The notes beneath the pieces were generated by a model. It had not been told where the DNA came from. It was given only the letters and a program-made list of their open reading frames with translations, and searched no databases. Position numbers and translations under genes: made by a program. Positions 46,270 through 55,466 of a stretch of 64,000 nucleotides of DNA are shown one piece after another (within the stretch, counting starts at the first letter, position 1; each line of letters begins with the position of its first letter). The DNA is from JAGXFP01 sp039714535 (GTDB lineage Bacteria > Desulfobacterota > Desulfobulbia > Desulfobulbales > JAGXFP01). Location: NCBI GenBank assembly GCA_039714535.1, contig JBDLJC010000003.1:59364-123363 (forward strand). Reading direction: 5' to 3'.

Positions 46270-46416
46270 TGTAACTGTTCAGCAGCGCCGCTTCGCTGCT
46301 GCTCCAGATGTGTACGCCCACTGGTAGTGCCCTTAGGGTATATGCATATGCGAGACAGCCTGATCGTGCACAGGTAAGCGTAGACTCTCCGGATGGAGAG
46401 CTGCTGAACAGTTACA
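46270..46416. repeat. MITE-like element with 17-bp perfect inverted ends
   Basis: TGTAACTGTTCAGCAGC at 46270-46286 and its exact complement GCTGCTGAACAGTTACA at 46400-46416. The 147-base element has no ORF and contains AGGTAAGCGTAGACTCTCC (46372-46390), the dispersed core. GTAAGCG resembles the ends of IS66-family elements, so it may be a degenerate IS66 end or derived MITE. No clear target duplication is seen. Confidence 0.65.
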
Positions 46417-46458
46417 CAAGATTCAAATTTACATCTCATCCAACAAGCAGTGGAACAC

Positions 46459-47439
46459 ATGCCAGAACATTCCAAACAAGCTCTTCTCCAAGAACTTAAT
46501 CCTGAAGGATCTCCGGGAAACAACTGGAATCTCACAGGAAAGAACAACTTTACGATAGGGCGCGAAGCAACTAACGAAATTATTTTGCCGTATTCATGGA
46601 TATCACGCAAACATACGATGATCCAGCGGAAAAGCGGCGGTATCTTTCACATAATAGATCTTGGCAGCTCCAACGGCACTTACCTGAACAACAAGAGAAT
46701 CCACGCACCAGCTATTCTCAACAACGGCGATCTGATCACCCTGGGTAAAACGACTATAAAATTTATCCAGTACATGGAAAATAGCGATTACGATAAAGGT
46801 GAATCAGAACTGACTCTGGACATGACCGTCGCCAACATTCAGAAGGAAACAGTTACCATCCTAGTCTGCAACATTCGTGACTTCACCAGCCTTTCAGAAA
46901 AAATCGGCGACAAACAGACCTCCAAGCTCCTCCGATTCTGGACTAAGAAGATTGGAGCTATCGTCAATGAACATAATGGCCTGGTCGACAAATTTATTGG
47001 TGACGCGGTAATGGCCACCTGGATCGGCGGCAATGTAAACAGGGGGGCAAGAAACGCTCTGCGGGCAGCGCTTGAGATCAGTAACGTCACCAAGAAGATA
47101 GGAGAAAGCATCCCGCAAATCGAGACTCCTCTGGCCATTGGCGCGGCAGTTAACACCGGGGAAGCCATGCTGGGCAATATGGGCGTGACTGGCCACCGAG
47201 ATTCAACCGTGACCGGCGATGTTGTCAATGTGGCATCCGGATTGGGAGCGATGACCGAAAAGGATGAAGACGACATTATCATCGGTGAAGAAACAGCCCG
47301 ACATCTGGACAACCCGGAGAAATACTTCAATCAGCATTCGTTCAAAATTAAGGGTAAAACAGACAAAATCAACGCCCAGGGCTGCTCTTTTGATCAATTG
47401 CGTTATTTTCTTTTATCCACCGCAGCCAACACCCTCTAA
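46459..47439 (+). CDS. FHA-domain protein with class III nucleotide cyclase-like domain
   Basis: About 326 residues. An N-terminal FHA domain (FTIGREATNEIILPYSWISR, IIDLGSSNGTYLNNKRI) binds phosphothreonine. The C-terminal class III cyclase fold spans about residues 130-310. The second metal Asp is present (KFIGDAVMATW), but the first metal Asp position reads CNIRDFT (Asn instead of Asp), and the catalytic Arg after VNVAS is replaced (SGLG instead of SRLE). Activity is therefore doubtful; it may be a nucleotide sensor or a pseudo-enzyme. The ATG at 46459 is preceded in frame by a GTG at 46450. It lies just after the palindromic element. Confidence 0.85.
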   Translation: MPEHSKQALLQELNPEGSPGNNWNLTGKNNFTIGREATNEIILPYSWISRKHTMIQRKSGGIFHIIDLGSSNGTYLNNKRIHAPAILNNGDLITLGKTTIKFIQYMENSDYDKGESELTLDMTVANIQKETVTILVCNIRDFTSLSEKIGDKQTSKLLRFWTKKIGAIVNEHNGLVDKFIGDAVMATWIGGNVNRGARNALRAALEISNVTKKIGESIPQIETPLAIGAAVNTGEAMLGNMGVTGHRDSTVTGDVVNVASGLGAMTEKDEDDIIIGEETARHLDNPEKYFNQHSFKIKGKTDKINAQGCSFDQLRYFLLSTAANTL

Positions 47440-47442
47440 GGA

Positions 47443-48138
47443 TCAGGGCCTCGAACCAAACAAGGCGGTGCCAACCCTGACCAGTGTTGCCCCTTCCTCT
47501 ATCGCTACTTCATAATCACCGGACATCCCCATCGACAGCTCAATTTCACCTTCAGTCGCCAGCAGGCCCTGGTCACGCAAAGACAAGGCGAGCTCCCTGG
47601 TCTGCCTGAAATAAGGCCGAACCAGCTCCGGATCAGAGTTGAAAGGCGGCATTACCATGAGGCCCCGCACTTTAATATTTTTCAGCACCCGTATCTCACG
47701 TAATAGCCCACCAATATCTTCGGGCATGACCCCTGATTTCTGGGGCTCGTGACCGACGTTTACCTGAATAAGAACCGGTAACACGTCTCTGTCCCCTGCC
47801 GCCAGGCTTCGATCGAGGGCCCGAGCCACCTTCAATCGATCAACGGTCTGGATCACATCAAACATATTCGCCGCCATAGACGCCTTGTTAGACTGGAGGT
47901 GGCCGATAAAATGCCAATTGATCCCCGAATCAAGCTGATCAATCTTTGCCGATGCTTCCTGAAGATAATTCTCCCCGAAGATCGTCTGGCCGCAGGCGAA
48001 TGCTTCATTGATCTGGTCGGCCGACTTCCTTTTACTGACCGCTACCAGCCGCACCTCGTCGGGGTCCCGTCCTACCCGACGCGCGGCCTTATCTATCCTG
48101 TCCCTAATCAGCTCAAGATTTTTTTTAATCTGTAACAT
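47443..48138 (-). CDS. Pyridoxal phosphate homeostasis protein (YggS/PLPBP)
   Basis: Binds PLP on a conserved Lys in VRLVAVSKRKSADQI and controls vitamin B6 balance. IFGENYLQEA, WHFIGHLQSNK, VNVGHEPQKSG and LSMGMSGDYEVAIEEGATLVRVGTALFG are the family signatures. The length of 231 is typical. It ends 3 bases past the cyclase stop on the other strand (convergent). It lies downstream of tatD in the same direction. Confidence 0.95.
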   Translation of the reverse strand: MLQIKKNLELIRDRIDKAARRVGRDPDEVRLVAVSKRKSADQINEAFACGQTIFGENYLQEASAKIDQLDSGINWHFIGHLQSNKASMAANMFDVIQTVDRLKVARALDRSLAAGDRDVLPVLIQVNVGHEPQKSGVMPEDIGGLLREIRVLKNIKVRGLMVMPPFNSDPELVRPYFRQTRELALSLRDQGLLATEGEIELSMGMSGDYEVAIEEGATLVRVGTALFGSRP

Positions 48139-48209
48139 CTATAGCTGCCATCCTTAGATTTTATTGTGAGTTAAGCAAGATTTACCTGTTGGTTACTACA
48201 ATTAATCAT

Positions 48210-49037
48210 TCAGCCCGACCCCAAACGAAAAAGTTTTTCAGCATTGGCGGTGGTTGCCCCAGCCACTTCTTCGAGAGAGAGCCCCCTTAACTCAGCAACT
48301 TTTTCTGCGGTAAAAAGCAGCAAAGCCGGTTCGTTTCGTCGGCCACGACGTGGTTCCGGGGCCAAAAAAGGGCCATCGGTTTCGAGAATAACCCTCTCAA
48401 GGGGAACATTACGCACCGCCTCTTGCAGGATCTCGGCCTTTTTAAAGGTAACGACGCCCGGGATAGACACATAAAAGCCCAGATCAATGATGGCCTGGGC
48501 AAAGGCCGAATCCCCGGAGAAACAGTGCATAACCCCACCGGCCGGAAAGGGATGGGCCCGGGTCAGAACCTCAAGCACCTCGGCGTGCGCATCACGATCA
48601 TGAACCACCAGCGGCAAATCAAGTTGCTTGGCCAGATCGACCTGTCGGGCAAAATGGGCAATCTGGACATCGACAGGGGCATGGTCATAATAAAAATCGA
48701 GACCGATCTCGCCATAGGCCACAACCCCGGGTTTTTTCGCCAAAGCCGCTAACTCTTCATAGTCATGGTCTTCTAGTCGCGCAACATTATGGGGATGAAC
48801 GCCGACGGCAGCAAATACTCCGGAGTGTTCTTCAGCCAGACGAATCGCCGCCCTGGAACTGTCAAGATCAATACCAACGGTGATTATCCGCTTAACCCCA
48901 TGGCTCAAAGCCTTGGCAAGGACCTGATCAAGATCGTCCTGATAGGCCTGCATATCAAGATGACAGTGGGTGTCAATTAGCTGACAGTCTCCCTTAAGCA
49001 TTGGATAAACTATATTTTTTTTCTTCTTTTTAGACAT
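48210..49037 (-). CDS. tatD: TatD-family hydrolase/DNase
   Basis: Metal-dependent nuclease of the TatD family. IDTHCHLDMQAY gives the HxH metal site. VGVHPHN, YGEIGLDFYY, LVVHDRDAH, MHCFSGD and LETDGPFLAPEPRRGRRNEP complete the set. I used the ATG at 49037 (GAGG upstream) rather than the 23-residue longer frame. The product is about 275 residues with a basic N-terminal leader (MSKKKKKN). It is followed by yggS. Confidence 0.94.
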   Translation of the reverse strand: MSKKKKKNIVYPMLKGDCQLIDTHCHLDMQAYQDDLDQVLAKALSHGVKRIITVGIDLDSSRAAIRLAEEHSGVFAAVGVHPHNVARLEDHDYEELAALAKKPGVVAYGEIGLDFYYDHAPVDVQIAHFARQVDLAKQLDLPLVVHDRDAHAEVLEVLTRAHPFPAGGVMHCFSGDSAFAQAIIDLGFYVSIPGVVTFKKAEILQEAVRNVPLERVILETDGPFLAPEPRRGRRNEPALLLFTAEKVAELRGLSLEEVAGATTANAEKLFRLGSG

Positions 49038-49209
49038 TTCAAAAATCCTCAGGCCATCATCTAACAAATTAAATAGCGATGTGCAATGGTAGTTAAAGCA
49101 AATCAATTGACAAAGTATTTAACTACATAATATCCTTAGCCGAACTTCAACACAGACGTAATTATGCAGATAATTGCTATCTAATCTTTTATTGGATTAC
49201 CAAGTTGCC

Positions 49210-49731
49210 ATGACAACACCAATCCTTAATGCTATATACAAAAGACGCAGTATTCGGGAATACACCGATGAACCGGTCAAGATCGAGGATTTACGCGAGA
49301 TAGTCAAGGCTGGAATATGGGCGCCTTCGGGACTAAACAACCAACCATGGCGTTTCGTCTTGATCACCGACACCGCGATTAGATCACAACTGGCCGAGCA
49401 GACCCGCTACAGCCATATAGTAAAGGCGGCCCCTGCTTTGATCGTTGTATTCCTCGACACTAGAGAGATGTACAATGAGGTGAAGGACCATCAGGCGGCC
49501 GGGGCCTGCATTCAAAACATGTTGCTCGCCGCAGAAGAACTGGGGCTGGGCGCCGTCTGGCTGGGAGAGATATTGAAGCAGAAGGATCAGGTTAAGCAAA
49601 TTGTCGGCATAAGCGACGAACATGACTTGATGGCAGTGATTGCCACCGGTCATCCAGCTCACCGCGACCAGAGTTCAAAACGAGAAGAGATAAATAATTT
49701 AATCATTAAAGAAATTTTGGAGGCTCCCTGA
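49210..49731 (+). CDS. Nitroreductase-family flavoprotein
   Basis: 173 residues. The FMN-binding RRSIREYTDEPV and WAPSGLNNQPWRF open the fold. GLGAVWLGEIL and IATGHPAHRDQ close it. It acts as an NAD(P)H-dependent reductase of unknown substrate. The ATG at 49210 gives the family's standard N-terminus. It overlaps the next lipoprotein start by one base, so the two are coupled, and it heads a run of same-strand genes to coaBC. Confidence 0.9.
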   Translation: MTTPILNAIYKRRSIREYTDEPVKIEDLREIVKAGIWAPSGLNNQPWRFVLITDTAIRSQLAEQTRYSHIVKAAPALIVVFLDTREMYNEVKDHQAAGACIQNMLLAAEELGLGAVWLGEILKQKDQVKQIVGISDEHDLMAVIATGHPAHRDQSSKREEINNLIIKEILEAP

Positions 49732-50207
49732 TGAAAAATTCACTGCCCGGATTACTCACAAAAACCATTTTCCCTGCCCTTGTAGCGGCCCTCTTCATGC
49801 TGGGTGGCTGCCTACCCCTAAATTCATCCGAAGCCCCTGCAAACGCTGGGCATGATATGGCAACAACCACTACCACGGTTGAATTCGAACCATATTACCC
49901 TTCCGACTTTCGTGATCTGTTAATCCCCGGCGAACTGATCTGGAGCAGGGAAAAAAGTGTCACTCTCAACACCGATTCATTTAATGGCGGTATTCTTAAT
50001 TTTAGCGGTCGGGTAGAAGTGACCTCCCTGATGGAATTTTTTACAAACAGCATGAAAAATGACGGTTGGACCTCAGTCGGTTCCCTGAAGTCCAAGGATG
50101 TACTTCTCGCCTTCACCAAAGATAACAGCTCCTGTATGATCAAGATTATAGAAGGCGGCCCCATAGGCAAGACCGAAGTCTTCATCTATATTGCCAAGTC
50201 CAATTAA
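49731..50207 (+). CDS. Lipoprotein of unknown function
   Basis: 158 residues. The signal peptide has the lipobox LGGC (residue about 27). The mature part contains 'IPGELIWSREKSVT', 'GGILNFSGRVEVTSLMEFFTNSMKNDGW' and 'SSCMIKIIEGG', a pattern of a small conserved lipoprotein I cannot name. GGAGG precedes the ATG, which overlaps the nitroreductase stop. It is followed by coaBC after 19 bases, so operon membership is likely. Confidence 0.8.
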   Translation: MKNSLPGLLTKTIFPALVAALFMLGGCLPLNSSEAPANAGHDMATTTTTVEFEPYYPSDFRDLLIPGELIWSREKSVTLNTDSFNGGILNFSGRVEVTSLMEFFTNSMKNDGWTSVGSLKSKDVLLAFTKDNSSCMIKIIEGGPIGKTEVFIYIAKSN

Positions 50208-50226
50208 TTGATCAGCAGGTAATATC

Positions 50227-51429
50227 TTGTTAACCGACAAAAAAATAATCCTCGGGATAAGCGGCAGTATAGCTGTTTACAAGGCAGCCGACTGGGTGAG
50301 AGAACTATGCCGGGCCGGCGCTGAGGTGCGGGTCGTTATGACTGAAGGGGCCACCAGATTTGTCGCTCCGTTGACGTTTGCTGCACTTTCGAGCAACAAG
50401 GTTTACGAGGGGATGTTCGCTCCAAATGATGCCGAACAGATCCCCCACATAAACCTGGCCGCCGAGGCGGATCTAATTCTTATCGCCCCGGCCACCGCCC
50501 AGACAATTGCCCGGCTGGCCCACGGCCTAGCAGACGACCTCCTCTCGGCCCTGGTCCTGGCCAGTCAATCCCCGGTGATCATCTGCCCGGCCATGAATAG
50601 TAATATGTATCTAAACCCCGCCACCCAGAGCAATCTGGCCCAGATCCGTGAATACGGTTACCGAATCGTTGACCCTGATAGCGGCAGTCTGGCCTGCAAC
50701 ACCGAAGGTCCGGGCCGACTGGTTGACTGGAGTTCAGCTAAAGAGGTGATCTATGCGGCTCTCTCCCAGCAAGACCTGGCCGGCCACAAAGTTTTAATCA
50801 CCGCCGGGCCAACCCGGGAACCTCTGGATCCGGTCCGCTATCTAGGCAACCGTTCCACCGGACGCATGGGTTTTGCCCTTGCCACCACGGCCAAACGGCG
50901 CGGGGCCGAAGTCACTCTGGTCACAGGTCCGGTTACCCTGCCTGACCCGCCCAATATTGATGTTGTGCGGGTTAACACCGCCGATGAAATGGCCGACGAA
51001 GTTCTTGAGCGTAGTCAGGAGATGGCCGTTGTCATTAAGGCCGCCGCCGTATCGGATTTTCGCCCGACCACCTACTCTGCCAATAAACTAAAAAAAGCAG
51101 CAGCCGAATCTACTCTGGACTTGACCAGTAATCAGGACATCCTCATGACTCTGGGGAAAAAAAAGCAAGAGGGGCCTAATCCTATTCTGGTCGGTTTCGC
51201 GGCCGAGAGCCATGATTTCATTAAAGAGGGCTGGCGCAAGCTGCGAGACAAAAATCTCGATCTTCTGGCCTTAAATGATATTACCGCCGATGACGCTGGA
51301 TTTGGTGTGGAGACCAACCGCATCACCCTGCTGGATCAAGATGGCACCGAGGAAAAACTCCCGCTGTTGAGCAAGGAAGACATCGGTGATCTGATCTGGA
51401 ACCGGGTTGTGGCCATGCTTAACAAATAG
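50227..51429 (+). CDS. coaBC: Bifunctional phosphopantothenoylcysteine decarboxylase / phosphopantothenate-cysteine ligase
   Basis: Two consecutive steps of coenzyme A synthesis. The CoaC part has GISGSIAVYKAADW, CPAMNSNMY and the catalytic Cys in LACNTEGPGRL. The CoaB part has AGPTREPLDPVRYLGNRSTGRMG and NKLKKA. The length of 400 is standard. The start is a TTG at 50227 with AGCAGGT upstream. It overlaps the longer open frame of the next gene but not its chosen start. Confidence 0.96.
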   Translation: MLTDKKIILGISGSIAVYKAADWVRELCRAGAEVRVVMTEGATRFVAPLTFAALSSNKVYEGMFAPNDAEQIPHINLAAEADLILIAPATAQTIARLAHGLADDLLSALVLASQSPVIICPAMNSNMYLNPATQSNLAQIREYGYRIVDPDSGSLACNTEGPGRLVDWSSAKEVIYAALSQQDLAGHKVLITAGPTREPLDPVRYLGNRSTGRMGFALATTAKRRGAEVTLVTGPVTLPDPPNIDVVRVNTADEMADEVLERSQEMAVVIKAAAVSDFRPTTYSANKLKKAAAESTLDLTSNQDILMTLGKKKQEGPNPILVGFAAESHDFIKEGWRKLRDKNLDLLALNDITADDAGFGVETNRITLLDQDGTEEKLPLLSKEDIGDLIWNRVVAMLNK

Positions 51430-51475
51430 TAGCCATCACAACCCTATCCCATTAGGAAAGCTCCAATCTCTGCCC

Positions 51476-52300
51476 ATGTGGAAATCCAAGGATATATATT
51501 ACATCTCTGACAGCACCGGCATTCTTATCACCAATCTGGGCGAGTCGCTGATCTGTCAGTTCCCGGCAATAAGCTTTCATGAAGAAAAATTTCCTTACGT
51601 AAAAACCCTGGAAGATGCTAAAAAAACCTTGGAATATATACTGGATCAATCACGGGGACGACGCCCGATAATCTTCAGTTCCATTATGGATACGGAAGTA
51701 AGGAATGTCTTCAGGTCGCCGGAGGTGGAATTCTTCGACGCCTTTGATTTTTTTCTTGAGCCCCTGGAGACCTGTCTGGAGGCTAAAGCTTTAAGAGCTC
51801 CGGGCTTTTTACGACACGATGATGACGTGACAAGGGCCAGAAGGGTTGATGCCATTCATTACTGTCTCGACCACGATGACGGCACCAAAGAGAGTGAATT
51901 TGACCAGGCTGATGTTATTCTTCTTGGAGTATCAAGGGCCGGCAAAACCCCGGTCAGCGTCTATCTGGCCACCCAACTAGGCCTGAAAGCCGCCAATTTC
52001 CCTCTCACCGTTGAATATTTATCTAAATTGGAGATGCCCGGAAGTGTGGTGCGCAACATTAAACGAGCAGTTGCCTTGACCACCACCCCGGAGATGTTGC
52101 AGCGGATCCGAGAAAAAAGATACCCGAACAGCACCTACGCAAAAATAACGACCTGTATTGATGAACTCCAACAGGCCGAACAACTTTACCGGCAACATCA
52201 TGTGCCAATGATATCCTCGGCCGGTAAATCAATTGAAGAGATCGCCACCCAGGTCAGCCAGGAAATCGGTCTGGCCAAAAAACCCGGCAGTGTCAGATAA
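51476..52300 (+). CDS. Pyruvate,phosphate dikinase / PEP synthase regulatory protein (DUF299)
   Basis: Bifunctional ADP-dependent kinase and Pi-dependent pyrophosphorylase that switches PPDK or PEP synthase off and on. IYYISDSTGILITNLGESL opens the family, and the P-loop GVSRAGKTPVSVYLA is clear. NVFRSPEVEFFDAFDFF and the C-terminal GKSIEEIATQVSQEI are typical. The length from ATG 51476 is 274. The upstream in-frame ATG inside coaBC is less likely. Which dikinase it controls cannot be told here. Confidence 0.93.
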   Translation: MWKSKDIYYISDSTGILITNLGESLICQFPAISFHEEKFPYVKTLEDAKKTLEYILDQSRGRRPIIFSSIMDTEVRNVFRSPEVEFFDAFDFFLEPLETCLEAKALRAPGFLRHDDDVTRARRVDAIHYCLDHDDGTKESEFDQADVILLGVSRAGKTPVSVYLATQLGLKAANFPLTVEYLSKLEMPGSVVRNIKRAVALTTTPEMLQRIREKRYPNSTYAKITTCIDELQQAEQLYRQHHVPMISSAGKSIEEIATQVSQEIGLAKKPGSVR

Positions 52301-52523
52301 GAACATCTAATAGCATCGCTCCACTGATCAATATTATCAAAAAAACCTTTTTAAATGCATCTCATTCTCCTCGACGGGCCAAGGTTTTGCCATCTATCCA
52401 CGATAAAGTTTGAAAAGTTGATTCAGATCAAGTCTTTTTCTTTTGCCTTGTGTAGTATCACGCTATGCTCACAATTCTAACAGGCAACAAGATATCTAAT
52501 TGCAAACAAGGAATTTCTACCTG

Positions 52524-54290
52524 ATGAAGAATGTTTTAATCGTCGAGGATAGCCCGAACCTATTAAGATCACTGCAGGTCATACTCAAGAAGCATGCATC
52601 TCAATTCAACCTTCTGGTGGCCGAGAATGGCGAGGAGGCTATCAACACTCTGGAAAAGATGCCGATCTCCGTTCTGGTTACTGATCTTTACATGCCAAAA
52701 GTAGATGGTTTGGAGTTACTCTCCTATATGAGCAGTCATCACCCCGCCACCCCCTGTATTGTTATGACCGCGTTCAATAGCCCTGAAATAATGGAGATCA
52801 TGGGCAATCTGGGAATATACCGCTTTCTGGAAAAACCTTTTGACTCGGAAGATTTGATAAAGGCTATTAGCGATGCAATCGAACTAATTAATAAAGGCAA
52901 ACCAATTGAGCACTTGTCTACAACCGCTTTTCTGAGCCTACTCCAGGAAGAACAACGAAGCTGCACCCTCGAAACTATTAGTCAAAAGGGTTTCAAAGGT
53001 TATTTCTACCTGATGGATGGCAGATTATATGACGCAAGGTGCGGTGAACTCCAAGGCGAAGAGGCGGCAATAAGTATCCTGGAGTGGAAAAAAGTTTCCT
53101 TTAACCTAAAAGCCTTCCCGCCTGAAGATATTAAGGCAAATATACCAATAAGCCTAAAAGCGCTAATCGCAAAAACCGGCAACCCGAAAAACGAAAATAA
53201 AAAATTAAATACAGAGGAACAAAAAAAGTTATCTACTAGCGAGAATCTTACGAAAATTCTTTTTCAGGCAGTACGCAATGCCGAATCTGGCAATATAAAG
53301 ATGGCGCAACAGGAATTGTCAGAAATTCTTAAAATCAATCCCAAAATCAGCAAAGCATGGTTATGGTATGCCAGAACAGTTGATAACTTCAAAGCCTTCA
53401 ACATAGCCTTAAATAATGCCTCCATAATCTCACCGAATGATTCTGAAATTTCCGAGGAACTCCAAAAATCAACCAGTGCGGCCAACTCTGGTTGCGAAGA
53501 ATCAAGCACCATTAAACACTGCCCTTTTTGCTGGGCGCCTGTTCGCAAAGAAGATACAGTTTGCCACTTCTGCAATGCCCATATGGATATTGGGGAAGAC
53601 TTTTTTCATTCGATGTTCTTCGATTCCAAAAAAGAGCCGCAACAAAAAATAATCCTGGAATCATTCCAACGATTCAGCAAAGCGACGATTTTAGACCAAG
53701 AAAATGTTACCGCGCACTTCTTCTTAGCCATGGCCCATATCAACCTGAACCAGTGGGACGAAGCCCTGGAAGAACTTAAACAAGCACAGAACATTGACCC
53801 AGCCAACAACCCCTACCAGGGGCAACTTGATATCCTGTCTGATTTCATGACCGATCTGGATACTTTCTTTACAAAAGACACCCCAAATAAAGAGATCCCA
53901 GTCATTATTGAAGAGCCCAAAGAACAGGACAAAACGATCATGGTGGTTGAAGACAGTGTCACCACTCGCACAATAATAAAGAGAATGCTTGAGACAGAGG
54001 GCTACACCGTTATTGAGGCAAGGGATGGGATTGAAGCAATCGCCAGGTTTAGTGAAAAAGTCCCGGACCTGATTTTACTTGATATAATAATGCCCGGCAT
54101 GGATGGCTACCAGACCTTGGCCACACTCAAGAAAGACCATAACCTCAACAACATTCCGGTAATTATGCTCACCGCCAAGAATAGCTTGATCGACAAGTTA
54201 AAAGGCAAGATGTCCGGCCTAACCGAGTACCTGACTAAACCATTTAATGCCCTGGATCTCATAAAAAAAATCCAAGTGCACCTTGGTTAA
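52524..54290 (+). CDS. Two-receiver response regulator with PATAN (DUF4388), zinc ribbon and TPR region
   Basis: About 588 residues. The N-terminal receiver has Asp9 and the phosphoacceptor Asp54 (VLVTDLYMPK). A DUF4388/PATAN domain follows (about 130-230, 'LSTTAFLSLLQEEQ...GYFYLMDGRLYDA'). Next is a TPR-like stretch, a zinc ribbon (CPFCWAPVRKEDTVCHFC), a second TPR stretch, and a C-terminal receiver (LLDIIMPGMDGY). Such architectures act in pilus or gliding motility signalling. There is no DNA-binding or output enzyme domain. No histidine kinase is adjacent. The ATG at 52524 (AAGGA 11 upstream) fits the receiver start. Confidence 0.9.
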   Translation: MKNVLIVEDSPNLLRSLQVILKKHASQFNLLVAENGEEAINTLEKMPISVLVTDLYMPKVDGLELLSYMSSHHPATPCIVMTAFNSPEIMEIMGNLGIYRFLEKPFDSEDLIKAISDAIELINKGKPIEHLSTTAFLSLLQEEQRSCTLETISQKGFKGYFYLMDGRLYDARCGELQGEEAAISILEWKKVSFNLKAFPPEDIKANIPISLKALIAKTGNPKNENKKLNTEEQKKLSTSENLTKILFQAVRNAESGNIKMAQQELSEILKINPKISKAWLWYARTVDNFKAFNIALNNASIISPNDSEISEELQKSTSAANSGCEESSTIKHCPFCWAPVRKEDTVCHFCNAHMDIGEDFFHSMFFDSKKEPQQKIILESFQRFSKATILDQENVTAHFFLAMAHINLNQWDEALEELKQAQNIDPANNPYQGQLDILSDFMTDLDTFFTKDTPNKEIPVIIEEPKEQDKTIMVVEDSVTTRTIIKRMLETEGYTVIEARDGIEAIARFSEKVPDLILLDIIMPGMDGYQTLATLKKDHNLNNIPVIMLTAKNSLIDKLKGKMSGLTEYLTKPFNALDLIKKIQVHLG

Positions 54291-54392
54291 CGAACCCGAT
54301 AAACTTCTCTCGATCTTCGCCAATGGCCGTACCGTACATCACAAAAATCACTGACTAACCAGATTTATCGTCCCAGCCTAAGCCAGAGCACC

Positions 54393-55211
54393 CTAAACCA
54401 TCACCAGATCAAGGGGCTCAGCAAGGCCAAGCTCCCTATGAGCCCCGGCCAGATGACCTATCTGACGCCAGTCCCGCCCAAGCAATCCCGCCCCGTAAAC
54501 ATCAATGGCGACGGGATCATTTGCCGCCGCCAATTTCCGATGGGGAGGCTTACAGGTAGGACCCCAAAGATGGGCCTCCTGCATGCCGACAGTGGCATCG
54601 AGTATGGTAAAATCCGGAGTTAGATAGCGGTTAAGATCAAGAACCGCGTCCTGGACATTGTCATGAAAAGAGGCCTTTTTCCAATGGCCGCCCTTCTCGT
54701 AATGGGCAGGCGGAGCGCAGCCCATCATGTTTTTCATGGTCAAAGTGACGCTGGCCAGACTATGGGCCTTCAGGACCGGCACCGAAAGGAGAAATGAGTC
54801 AAAGATGATCTCCGGCAAATGCATCTCGGGCCATCTTTGACATTGAGGCAACTGCATGGTCCGGAGGGGTTCTTCGTTGAGGTCGATTAACTCGACTCCG
54901 CACCGCTCGGCCATCTCCACATAGCCCAGTTCCCGGAAGGGATGAAAGGTATCATAATCACGGGAACCAGTCCCCTCACCGATTATGATCTCCAGCTCTT
55001 TGTCCTTGTCCTGCAGGTAATTAACGATGGCCTCAATCAAGGCAACCGGCGTGGTGATCGGCGGCTTGAGGTTCTCCACCAGGTTTGGTTTGATAAGAAC
55101 CTGGCATTTGTCGCCGATTGCCGCCAACAGGTCTGCCTTGTCGAGCAAACAGGTGACACTATCTTGCCAGTCCGTAAAATCACAGACATAAACTACACCG
55201 CTATCATGCAT
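54393..55211 (-). CDS. DUF362 domain-containing protein
   Basis: 272 residues with the DUF362 pattern: VLIKPNLVENLKPP near residue 38, IIIGEGTGSRDYDTF, SVPVLKAHSLASVTLTMKNMMG, and the C-terminal ANDPVAIDVYGAGLLGRDWRQIGHL. Some family members carry iron-sulfur clusters, but no ferredoxin-type Cys motif is present here. The function is not established. It is a single gene convergent with the response regulator and divergent from the ABC-F gene. Confidence 0.93.
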   Translation of the reverse strand: MHDSGVVYVCDFTDWQDSVTCLLDKADLLAAIGDKCQVLIKPNLVENLKPPITTPVALIEAIVNYLQDKDKELEIIIGEGTGSRDYDTFHPFRELGYVEMAERCGVELIDLNEEPLRTMQLPQCQRWPEMHLPEIIFDSFLLSVPVLKAHSLASVTLTMKNMMGCAPPAHYEKGGHWKKASFHDNVQDAVLDLNRYLTPDFTILDATVGMQEAHLWGPTCKPPHRKLAAANDPVAIDVYGAGLLGRDWRQIGHLAGAHRELGLAEPLDLVMV

Positions 55212-55466
55212 AAAATGATTTTCCCATTAAATTGCGATTAGTCCCATCAGTTCCAATCTTTGGAGAAGAAGTAGCTAACAGGCTAACCCAGATAAACTGG
55301 AAAAATTAATGCCCTGGATAAGTGCCTTAACTGTAGATGCAAGTGTTTTATTTCAAAAGCACTTCTCAATTTCTTGCCATTTTTGACACGAAAACAAGTG
55401 CTAAGGCACTAAATCTATGTTAATAACTTCTCCCTCTCAAACTCTCCAGGTTACTATAATCACACC

